The notes under the pieces: model-generated
Databases searched by the model: none
The model's input: the letters and a program-made list of their open reading frames with translations, nothing else
Told to the model about the DNA's origin: nothing
Shown: positions 1 through 6,149 of the stretch, one piece after another
How the letters are laid out: the number at the start of each line of letters is the position of its first letter
Numbering within the stretch: the first letter of the stretch is position 1
DNA from: Nocardioides sp.
GTDB lineage: Bacteria; Actinomycetota; Actinomycetes; Propionibacteriales; Nocardioidaceae
Assembly: GCA_025965295.1 (NCBI GenBank)
Contig: JAOPXF010000329.1
Coordinates: 1 to 11,697 of the forward strand
Length of the DNA stretch: 11,697 nucleotides
Direction: 5' to 3'
Program-made: the position numbers and the translations under genes

Positions 1-989
1 TCGTCGAGGAGGTCGGCCCGGAGGCGGGCGACCTCAACGTCGGTGACCGCGTCGTGATGCCCTTCCAGATCTGCTGCGGGCACTGCTGGATGTGCACGCA
101 GTGACTGCACACCCAGTGCGAGACCACCCAGGTCCGCGACCAGGGCATGGGCGCCGCCCTGTTCGGCTTCAGCAAGCTGTACGGCGAGGTGCCCGGCGCG
201 CAGGCGGAGCTGCTCCGCGTGCCCCAGGCTCAGTTCATGCCGATCAAGGTGCCGCAGGGCCCGCCCGACGAGCGCTTCCTGTTCCTGTCAGACGTGCTGC
301 CCACCGCGTGGCAGTCCGTCCAGTACGCCGCCACCCCGGAGGGTGGCACGCTCCTGGTGCTCGGCCTGGGCCCGATCGGCGACATGGCCTGCCGGATCGC
401 CCTCCACCAGGGCCTTCGGGTGATCGGTGTGGACCGGGTCCCGGAGCGGCTGGCCCGGGTCAGCGGCCGCGGCGCCGAGGTCATCGACCTCTCCGCCGTC
501 GACGACGTCGGCGAGGAGGTCCGCTCGCTCACGCAGGGCCGTGGAGCCGATGCCGTCATCGACGCGGTCGGCATGGAGGCGCACGGCTCGCCCGTCGCGG
601 AGATGGGGCAGAAGCTCTTCAACGTGCTCCCGAAGCGGCTCTCCGCGGCGATCATGGACAAGGCCGGCCTCGACCGGATGTCAGCGATCTACACCGCGAT
701 CGACGCCGTCCGCCGGGGTGGCACGGTCTCGCTGATCGGGGTCTACGGCGGTCAGTCCGACCCGATGCCGATGTTGACGATGTTCGACAAGCAGCTCCAG
801 TTCCGGATGGGTCAGGCGAACATCAAGCGCTGGGTCGACGACATCATGCCGTTGCTCGTCGACGACGCCGACCCGTTGGGCACCGAGCAGTTCGCGACCC
901 ACCAGGTCTCGCTCGCCGACGCGCCGGCGGCGTACGAGAACTTCCAGAAGAAGCAGGACGGCACGATCAAGGTCGTCTTCAAGCCCTAG
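1..989 (+). pseudogene. Zinc-dependent alcohol dehydrogenase, formaldehyde dehydrogenase-like; 5' cut by window edge, in-frame TGA
   Basis: Reading from base 3, the frame is coherent up to the TAG at 987-989 except for one TGA at 102-104. Before the TGA it gives GDRVVMPFQICCGHCWMCTQ; after it, LHTQCETTQ and the rest of a medium-chain dehydrogenase. The cysteine cluster (C-x2-C-x2-C, then another C eight residues on) is the structural zinc lobe of this superfamily. A Rossmann motif GLGPIG lies near bases 363-380. Later blocks (AVGMEAHG, GVYGG, MFDKQLQFRMGQ) match the glutathione-independent formaldehyde dehydrogenase-like group of NAD(P)-dependent alcohol dehydrogenases. The catalytic zinc site would be upstream of the window. 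In family members I recall, the stop position is Gly (…GL.TQCE), so a single G-to-T change (GGA to TGA) explains it. The first ATG after the stop (147) has no convincing Shine-Dalgarno, and a product from it would lack part of the zinc lobe. Codon quality downstream is intact, so the lesion is recent, is read through, or is a sequence error. Confidence 0.75.
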
Positions 990-1025
990 CACGCCCGGGG
1001 CCGGCCCCTACCCGGGGCGACGGCA

Positions 1026-1063
1026 GGGACCCGCAACTCACCCTCGGGGGTGGGTTGCGGCCC
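1026..1063 (+). terminator. Strong stem-loop after the dehydrogenase, ahead of the glycosyltransferase operon
   Basis: Bases 1031-1043 pair with 1048-1060 (left arm begins CCGCAACTCACC, right arm GGTGGGTTGCGG). This gives a 13-bp stem with one G·T wobble and a four-base TCGG loop. GGG at 1026-1028 and CCC at 1061-1063 extend it across a two-base bulge. It lies 37 bases after the dehydrogenase stop. No T-run follows, which is common for actinobacterial terminators. It also sits just ahead of the first glycosyltransferase start, so a role as a leader structure or attenuator cannot be excluded. Confidence 0.6.
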
Positions 1064-1087
1064 GAGGGGCACGGGTACGTCTTGTCG

Positions 1088-2233
1088 GTGCACGACCTGA
1101 ACCTCACCCCAGTACACCCGGGACGGCCACCTTCGCGGGTCGTGGTGGCCTCGGTGCCGGAGAACCATGTCTACGTCCGCCACCTGTCTCCGGAGCTCGG
1201 GCCCGGGCCGATGCGACTGCCCGACCCCGACCCGGACAGCCCGGACCGGTCGGCGGTCTCGAAGTGGTGGCCCCCGGTGATGCTCCGGCCCGCGTGGGTG
1301 GCCGAGCACGAGTTCGACGTCTACCACGTGCAGTTCGGCTTCGACGCCTGCTCCCCGGAGCAGCTCTCCGAGCTGGTGGCCGTCCTCCGGGACCGGGGCA
1401 AGCCGTTGGTGTACACCGTCCACGACCTGCGCAACCCCCACCACGAGTCGCGGGCGCTGCACGACGAGCAGCTCGACGTCCTGGTCCCCGCGGCCGACGC
1501 CCTCGTCACCCTCACTCCCGGAGCCGCGGACGAGATCCTGCGGCGCTGGGGCCGGATCAGCAGGGTCGTGCCCCATCCCCACGTGGTCGACCTACGAACC
1601 ATGGCGGTCGCGCTGGACTGCCGGGGGCGGCGGGGGCGCTCGACGACCTTCCGGGTGGGCCTGCACGTGAAGAGCCTGCGCGCCAGCATGGACCCGATGC
1701 GCATCCTGCCCACCCTGGTGGACACGGTGCGGGAGCTGCCGGGCGCGGTCCTCCAGGTCAACGCGCACCGCGACGTGCTCGACGAGGACGGTGCGCGGCG
1801 CGACGCCCGCCTTGCCGGCTACCTGCGCTCCCGGGCTGCTGCTGACGAGCTGGAGCTGCTCGTCCACGACTTCCTGCCGGATGCCGCGCTCTGGTCCTAC
1901 CTCTCCTCGCTCGACGTGTCGGTGCTGCCCTACCGCTTCGGCACGCACTCCGGCTGGCTGGAGGCGTGCCGGGACCTCGGCACTACCGTGGTGGCGCCGA
2001 CGTGCGGCTACTTCGCGGAGCAGGGACCGGTGCTCTCCTACGTCCACGACGAGTCGACGTACGACGCCGAGTCCCTGCGAGAGGCCCTGGTGACGGCGTA
2101 CCGCGACCGACCGAGGTTCGGTGCCTCGATCGAGACGAGACGACGTGAGCGCCGGGAGATCGCGGAGACGCACGAGGTGCTGTACCGCTCGCTCACCGCG
2201 AGGGCGGGAGGCGACGCATGCGCATCTGCCTGA
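1088..2233 (+). CDS. GT-B glycosyltransferase (family 1/4-like), first gene of the glycosyltransferase operon
   Basis: Predicted cytosolic or membrane-associated sugar transferase of about 381 residues. An N-terminal Rossmann strand (RVVVASVPENHVYVRHL, about residues 17-33) is followed by WWPPVML, FDVYHVQFGFD and VYTVHDLRNPHHES, a pattern seen in actinobacterial GT-B enzymes. The C-terminal half has LPYRFGTHSGWLEACRDLG and a following nucleotide-sugar-domain-like segment (TVVAPTCGYFAEQG). I do not see a textbook E-x7-E motif, so family assignment is loose and donor and acceptor are unknown. The start is uncertain: TTG 1082, GTG 1088 and GTG 1142/1145 are in frame. I chose GTG 1088 because the first beta strand needs residues before 1142. 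GAGGGG at 1064-1069 is better spaced for TTG 1082. The same frame stays open back to 92, but that part is only a shadow of the dehydrogenase. The gene overlaps the next one by 16 bases. Confidence 0.8.
   Translation: MHDLNLTPVHPGRPPSRVVVASVPENHVYVRHLSPELGPGPMRLPDPDPDSPDRSAVSKWWPPVMLRPAWVAEHEFDVYHVQFGFDACSPEQLSELVAVLRDRGKPLVYTVHDLRNPHHESRALHDEQLDVLVPAADALVTLTPGAADEILRRWGRISRVVPHPHVVDLRTMAVALDCRGRRGRSTTFRVGLHVKSLRASMDPMRILPTLVDTVRELPGAVLQVNAHRDVLDEDGARRDARLAGYLRSRAAADELELLVHDFLPDAALWSYLSSLDVSVLPYRFGTHSGWLEACRDLGTTVVAPTCGYFAEQGPVLSYVHDESTYDAESLREALVTAYRDRPRFGASIETRRRERREIAETHEVLYRSLTARAGGDACASA
2206..2211 (+). promoter_or_regulatory. Ribosome binding site GGGAGG for the second glycosyltransferase
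   Basis: GGGAGG lies six bases before the ATG at 2218, inside the end of the preceding gene. It is the clearest Shine-Dalgarno of the operon and fixes the start of the second glycosyltransferase within the 16-base overlap. Confidence 0.7.
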
Positions 2234-3282
2234 TCGCGTCGAACCGGTTTCCCATCCGCGAGCCGTTCGCCGGAGGGCTCGAGGCACTCACGCACGTCCT
2301 GGCTCGCGAGCTGGGACGACGAGGCCACCAGGTGACGGTCTTCGCGGCGCCGGGCTCCGACCCCCGGCTGCGCGTGACCGAGCTGCCGGTTGCCGGCTAC
2401 CGGGCGAGCGTGGCGGCGAGGGCCGACGTGGGCGCCCTTCCCGACGCGTGGCTGGCCGACCACCACGCCTACCTGGGCCTGATGCTCGAGCTCGCGAGGT
2501 CGGGAGCGGAGCGCTTCGACGTCGTACACAACAACAGCCTCCACTACCTGCCCGTGGCGATGGCCGAGACGCTGTCGGTCCCGGTCGTGACCACCCTGCA
2601 CACGCCGCCCGTTCCCTGGCTCGAGTCGGCGGTGCTCCTCGCGTCGCGGACCCTCGACTTCACCGCGGTCAGCCGGTCCGCGGCGGCGTCGTGGTCCCAC
2701 CTGGTGAGGTGCACGCCGATCCTGAACGGTGTCGACACCGACGTCTGGCGGCCCGGTGCGGGCGGGGGCCCTGCCGTGTGGTCGGGCCGGATGGTGCCGG
2801 AGAAGGCTCCACACGAGGCCATCGACGCGGCGCGGAGGGCAGGCGTGCCGCTCCGGCTCGCCGGGCCCGTCGTGGACGCCGAGTACTTCGACTCACGGGT
2901 CGCGCCCCGGCTGGGCGGGGACATGCAGTACGTCGGCCACCTGCGCCACCGCGAGCTGGCCACGTTGCTCGGCGGGGCGTCGGTGGCGCTGGTCACCCCC
3001 GCCTGGGACGAGCCCTACGGGCTGGTGTGCTCGGAGGCGCTGGCATGCGGGACTCCGGTCGCCGCCTACGACCGCGGCGCGATGGGCGAGATCCTGACCC
3101 CGGAGACCGGCGAGCTCGCCCGTCCCGGAGACGTCGACGACCTCGCCCGCGCACTCCACGTCGCGCGGACCCGCGATCGCGCGGCGGCGCGCGCCCATGC
3201 GGTGCAGCACCACTCCCTCACGGCGATGGTCGACGCCTATGAGCGCTTTTTCGCCCTCCGGAGCCTGGGCAGCGCGGCGTGA
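2218..3282 (+). CDS. Glycosyltransferase family 4 protein (GT-B retaining type)
   Basis: A 354-residue GT-B enzyme, expected to move a sugar from an activated donor to a cell-envelope, lipid or small-molecule acceptor. The N-terminal half has the acceptor-domain start MRICLIASNRFP, the glycine loop FAGGLE (about residues 18-22) and the helix LTHVLARELGRRGHQVTVFA. The donor domain contains NGVDTDVW (about 170-177), SGRMVPEKAPHEAI, and E-P-Y-G-L-V-C-S-E with E265 and E273 spaced as the E-x7-E motif of GT4 enzymes. ALACGTPVAAYDRGAMGEI follows. Length is usual for the family and no signal peptide or membrane segment is evident. The ATG at 2218 is supported by GGGAGG upstream. The stop overlaps the next start in GTGA, so the genes are probably translationally coupled. 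The exact sugar and acceptor cannot be read from sequence. Confidence 0.92.
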   Translation: MRICLIASNRFPIREPFAGGLEALTHVLARELGRRGHQVTVFAAPGSDPRLRVTELPVAGYRASVAARADVGALPDAWLADHHAYLGLMLELARSGAERFDVVHNNSLHYLPVAMAETLSVPVVTTLHTPPVPWLESAVLLASRTLDFTAVSRSAAASWSHLVRCTPILNGVDTDVWRPGAGGGPAVWSGRMVPEKAPHEAIDAARRAGVPLRLAGPVVDAEYFDSRVAPRLGGDMQYVGHLRHRELATLLGGASVALVTPAWDEPYGLVCSEALACGTPVAAYDRGAMGEILTPETGELARPGDVDDLARALHVARTRDRAAARAHAVQHHSLTAMVDAYERFFALRSLGSAA

Positions 3283-4289
3283 TCGGCTACTACGTCCACC
3301 ACCAGGGCGCCGGACACGCGCACCATGCCCTGGCCGTGGCACGCGAGCTCGACGTGCCCGTCACCGGACTCTCGTCGCTGCCTCGTCCGCCTGCGTGGAC
3401 GGGTCCCTGGGTGGAGCTCGTCCCGGACGACTCCGCGCCGTCCCAGGGGGACGTCACCGCGGGGGGCCGGCTGCACTGGGCGCCCCTGCACGACGACGGG
3501 CTGCGCGGGCGGATGGCGGCCGTCTCCGCCTGGATCACGGAGCAGCGGCCGGCCCTGCTCGTCGCCGACGTCTCCGTCGAGGTGGCCCTTCTCGCGCGGC
3601 TGCACGGTGTGCCGGTCGTCTCCGTGGTGCTGCCAGGTCGGCGGGGGGACGAGCCTCACCGGCTGGGGTACGGCGTCTCCACCGCCCTGGTCGCCCCCTG
3701 GCCGGAGTCCGCCACCGGCCTGGTGACCGGGCTGTCGGCCACGGACCGACGTCGCCTTCAGCACGTCGGCGGCCTATCGCGCTTCCCGGTGGCCGACGAC
3801 GCTCCCTCCGGCACCTCGTCGCGGCGGGTCACGGTGCTGCTCGGCAACGGTGGTGGCCAGCCCGGGCCGGAGTGCTGGGCCGCGGCCCGCGCCGCGACAC
3901 CGGGATGGGAGTGGACCGTGCTGGGGAGAGCGGCCGGTTCCTGGACTGAGAACCCGTCCGGAGCGCTGCGACGCGCCGACGTCGTCATCACGCACGCCGG
4001 CCTCGGCGCCCTGGCCGAGGTCGCCGCAGCCCGGCGTCCGGCCGTCGTGGTGCCGGCGGCGAGGCCGCACGAGGAGCAGGCGACGACCGCTCGCGCCCTG
4101 GCCTGGGGCCCGTGGCCGGTCCTGGTCGAGCGGTCGTTCCCGACCTCGGGCTGGCCGAGGCGACTCGAGCAGGCGCGGGCGCTGGATGGCACCGCGTGGT
4201 CGTCCTGGACCGATGGCGGCGCCGCCGCCCGATTCGCCGACGTGCTCCGGGGTGCGATGGAAGAGACCGGCCGACCGGTGCCCGCATGA
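3279..4289 (+). CDS. MurG/GT28-like GT-B glycosyltransferase
   Basis: A 336-residue protein starting at a GTG that shares GTGA with the stop of the previous gene. The N-terminus YYVHHQGAGHAHHALAVAREL has the HHxGxGHxxR/H-like loop of GT28-type enzymes. The C-terminal donor domain carries ADVVITHAGLGALAEVAAAR with H239, then RPAVVVPAARPHEEQ. This is the classic glyco_tran_28_C arrangement (…aGxxtxxEaxxxxxPxvxvP…xEQ). An internal VTVLLGNGGG strand-loop lies between the domains. These features support nucleotide-sugar-dependent transfer, but not a specific MurG function: the protein lacks peptidoglycan-operon context and the substrate is unknown. Residues before the domain junction are less conserved to my eye. 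The final codons overlap the next gene by ATGA, again suggesting translational coupling. Confidence 0.85.
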   Translation: MIGYYVHHQGAGHAHHALAVARELDVPVTGLSSLPRPPAWTGPWVELVPDDSAPSQGDVTAGGRLHWAPLHDDGLRGRMAAVSAWITEQRPALLVADVSVEVALLARLHGVPVVSVVLPGRRGDEPHRLGYGVSTALVAPWPESATGLVTGLSATDRRRLQHVGGLSRFPVADDAPSGTSSRRVTVLLGNGGGQPGPECWAAARAATPGWEWTVLGRAAGSWTENPSGALRRADVVITHAGLGALAEVAAARRPAVVVPAARPHEEQATTARALAWGPWPVLVERSFPTSGWPRRLEQARALDGTAWSSWTDGGAAARFADVLRGAMEETGRPVPA

Positions 4290-5104
4290 CGACGGCGGTG
4301 GTCACGATCGCGCACGGCCGGCACGGACACCTGCGCCTGCAGCACCGTTCGCTGAGCACCGGCACGATGCTCCCGGACTCCTACGTGGTCGTGGCGATGG
4401 GTGACGACGTCCTCGCCGGCTGGCGGCCCGACCGCGGCGTGCCGGCCAGGGTCGTGCCCATGCCGGCGGACTCCGCGAGCCTGCCCCTCGCGGCCGCGCG
4501 GAACGCCGGTGCCCGCGCCGCGCTCGACGAGGGGGCCGACGTCCTGGTCTTCCTCGACGTCGACTGCGCGGCGGGTGAGGACCTGGTCGCGGCGTACACG
4601 CGGGCAGCCGGCGAGTGCCCGGACGTGGTGTGGTCCGGGCCGGTGACCTACCTGCCGCCCCCGCCACCGGAGGGTTACGACCTGTGCCGGCTGCCCGACG
4701 CGGACCGGCCGCATCCGGCCCGTCCGGCCCCGGCCCCGGGCGCGCGGACCCTCGGCGCCGACCCCGACCTGTTCTGGTCGCTGTCCTTCGCCGTGCACCA
4801 AGACGGCTGGCTGCGCTCCGGTGGCTTCTGCGAGGAGTACCGCGGGTACGGCGGAGAGGACACCGACTTCGCCAGGGTGGCCGTTCAGGAGGGCCTGGGT
4901 CTGGGCTGGCTCGGGGACGCCCGGGCCTATCACCAGCACCACCCCACGCAGGACCCGCCCGTGCAGCACGTGGACGCGATCCTGCGCAACGCCCGGGTGT
5001 TCCGTCGGCGCTGGGGGACCTGGCCGATGGTGGGGTGGCTGGAGGAGTTCCGGCGCCTCGGGCTGCTGGTGGAGGAGGACGGCGAGTGGCGCTCTGCCCG
5101 GTGA
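4286..5104 (+). CDS. Glycosyltransferase family 2 / galactosyltransferase-like (GT-A)
   Basis: A 272-residue GT-A enzyme. The N-terminal strand TTAVVTIAHGRHGHL is followed by LPLAAARNAGARAAL, and the metal/nucleotide-binding DxD occurs as FLDVDC (D91-x-D93). LFWSLSFAVHQDGWLRSGGF and YGGEDTDFA (E191-D192) resemble the C-terminal galactosyltransferase (Glyco_transf_7C-like) block, where the acidic residues contribute to catalysis or metal binding. A proline-rich insertion (about residues 123-155) separates the two halves. The C-terminal HHPTQDPPVQHVDAILRNA segment looks characteristic of this actinobacterial subgroup. ATG 4286 overlaps the upstream stop in ATGA. It is the last gene of the + strand glycosyltransferase run and converges on the ceramidase-like gene. 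It is probably cytosolic; donor and acceptor are unknown. Confidence 0.9.
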   Translation: MTTAVVTIAHGRHGHLRLQHRSLSTGTMLPDSYVVVAMGDDVLAGWRPDRGVPARVVPMPADSASLPLAAARNAGARAALDEGADVLVFLDVDCAAGEDLVAAYTRAAGECPDVVWSGPVTYLPPPPPEGYDLCRLPDADRPHPARPAPAPGARTLGADPDLFWSLSFAVHQDGWLRSGGFCEEYRGYGGEDTDFARVAVQEGLGLGWLGDARAYHQHHPTQDPPVQHVDAILRNARVFRRRWGTWPMVGWLEEFRRLGLLVEEDGEWRSAR

Positions 5105-5129
5105 GTCCGGGGCCAGGCCGGCACCACGT

Positions 5130-5158
5130 GATCGCGGACGTCCTCGACCACGTCGATC
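5130..5158. terminator. Possible shared terminator between convergent genes
   Basis: GATC plus GACGT (5130-5133, 5137-5141) can pair with ACGTC-GATC (5150-5158) around an eight-base loop, with a three-base bulge in the left arm. It lies in the 66-base gap between the glycosyltransferase operon and the convergent ceramidase-like gene. The stem is modest and has no T-run, so this is a weak call. Confidence 0.3.
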
Positions 5159-5170
5159 GGGCGCTCGTCC

Positions 5171-6007
5171 CTACGCCGAGCGGATGTTGCTCGAGCCGCT
5201 GGCCAGCCGCGGGTTCGCCTGAGCGCGCTCGCTGGCCCACAGCCGGAACAGCAGGTACGCCGACACCGCGCCCAGCAGGTGCCACGCGGCATGGCCCTGC
5301 ACCCACGAGTGGGGATCGCACCAGCCGTGCCGGGAGACGGTCCAGATCGCGAACGCGACCAGGATCGTGGCAACCGCGGCGGCACCCCATCGCAGGTCGG
5401 TGCGGGTGCCGCTGCGGCGCGCCAGGGCAACCTCGAGCAGGACCGCTGTCAGCACCAGCGCGCCGAACGCCAGATTCCCCGCGTGGAGCACCACCGGCAC
5501 CGCGCCGTCGTAGCTCCCGACCAGCTCGCACGCCGCCACCGCGAGCGAGAAGACCTGGGCGAGGAACCAACGGTCGCGACCGAACCACCGCATCAGGGCG
5601 TACGCCGCGGCGAAGGACCCCAGGACGTACATGCTGAGCACGTCGAGATGTCCTCCGGCCGCCGACTGGGTCGCGTGCATCGCGGCACTGCCCGGGCCGA
5701 GCAGGACCACGACGCAGGCGTACGCCGTCGCCACCCCCGGGTTGCGGGGGAGCACCTGGCCGATCCGGTCCGGACGGCCCGCGCGCCACGCGACCAGCAG
5801 GCCCGCGACGACGAAGCCGAGGTTGGACCACGTGTTGGCGGGCTGCTTCACCCAGCCCGTTCCGGCTGCCTCGCAGAACTCGTCACCACGACCGACGTCA
5901 GCGCCGAGCCAGCCCCGGCCCACGGCGAGCACCACGAGCCCGACGGAGACGAGCGCGACCGCCGAGGTGACCGCGAGCGGACGCGGGGAGCTCGGAGGCA
6001 TCCGCAC
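5171..6007 (-). CDS. Ceramidase / CREST-superfamily integral membrane hydrolase
   Basis: A 278-residue polytopic membrane protein with about seven hydrophobic segments. Motifs follow the alkaline-ceramidase/CREST pattern in order: FCE (about 44-46), QPANTWSNLGFVVAG (55-69), GPGSAAMHATQS (105-115, with S107 and H111), HLDVLSMYVLG (D122) and a final GHAAWHLLGAVSAYLLF (H239, H243). In the superfamily the His/Asp set binds zinc and the Ser assists amide hydrolysis. All are present, so an active metal-dependent amidohydrolase is plausible. The substrate is unproven, since few actinobacteria make sphingolipids; an N-acyl lipid is one alternative. GTG 6007 and ATG 6001 are both possible starts and neither has a good Shine-Dalgarno, so a leaderless message is possible. 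It is divergent from the universal stress gene and shares its regulatory region. Confidence 0.85.
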   Translation of the reverse strand: MRMPPSSPRPLAVTSAVALVSVGLVVLAVGRGWLGADVGRGDEFCEAAGTGWVKQPANTWSNLGFVVAGLLVAWRAGRPDRIGQVLPRNPGVATAYACVVVLLGPGSAAMHATQSAAGGHLDVLSMYVLGSFAAAYALMRWFGRDRWFLAQVFSLAVAACELVGSYDGAVPVVLHAGNLAFGALVLTAVLLEVALARRSGTRTDLRWGAAAVATILVAFAIWTVSRHGWCDPHSWVQGHAAWHLLGAVSAYLLFRLWASERAQANPRLASGSSNIRSA

Positions 6008-6071
6008 AGGCTAGGGCACGGTGGCCGGCTGGGGCACGCAGTGCATCAGGGGCATCGGACCGCTTGGCCAC

Positions 6072-6085
6072 GGGACGTTGGTCCC
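6072..6085. promoter_or_regulatory. DosR/DevR-type box (GGGAC-N4-GTCCC)
   Basis: GGGACGTTGGTCCC is a perfect 5-4-5 inverted repeat. It equals the core of the box bound by the mycobacterial dormancy regulator DosR/DevR and related actinobacterial response regulators. It lies 64 bases before the universal stress gene start and 64 bases before the GTG of the divergent ceramidase-like gene. Universal stress proteins are among the best-known targets of DosR, which makes control by a hypoxia/NO-type two-component system likely. The regulator itself is not in this window. Confidence 0.72.
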
Positions 6086-6090
6086 TTCAC

Positions 6091-6103
6091 CGCGGTCACC
6101 GCG
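6091..6103. repeat. Perfect inverted repeat CGCGGT-C-ACCGCG in the shared promoter
   Basis: Six-base arms around one central base lie five bases downstream of the DosR-type box and 46 bases before the universal stress start. It could be a second operator or simply GC-rich symmetry. I recognise no matching regulator. Confidence 0.35.
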
Positions 6104-6139
6104 AGGACCACTGTGGAGGTGACGAGAAACGACCATTCT

Positions 6140-6144
6140 GGAGG
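6140..6144 (+). promoter_or_regulatory. Ribosome binding site GGAGG for the universal stress protein
   Basis: A consensus GGAGG stands five bases before the ATG at 6150 and decides this start. Confidence 0.75.
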
Positions 6145-6149
6145 CAGCC

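Noticed and set aside
102..104. Selenocysteine insertion at the in-frame TGA
   Set aside because: The family position is Gly, not a Cys zinc ligand or redox Cys, and I see no convincing bacterial SECIS-like hairpin directly after it.
230..992. Open frames on the minus strand and in other frames over the dehydrogenase
   Set aside because: They are arginine/proline/serine-rich, lack motifs and mirror the strong dehydrogenase frame; GC-rich shadows.
997..1008. Palindrome GGGGCCGGCCCC after the dehydrogenase
   Set aside because: Short, self-symmetric GC sequence of a kind expected by chance in this composition; the 1031-1060 hairpin is the better terminator.
3758..5831. Long minus-strand open frames (403 and 509 codons) across the glycosyltransferases and the ceramidase-like gene
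   Set aside because: Low-complexity Arg/Pro/Gly/Ala sequence without family motifs, overlapping well-supported genes.
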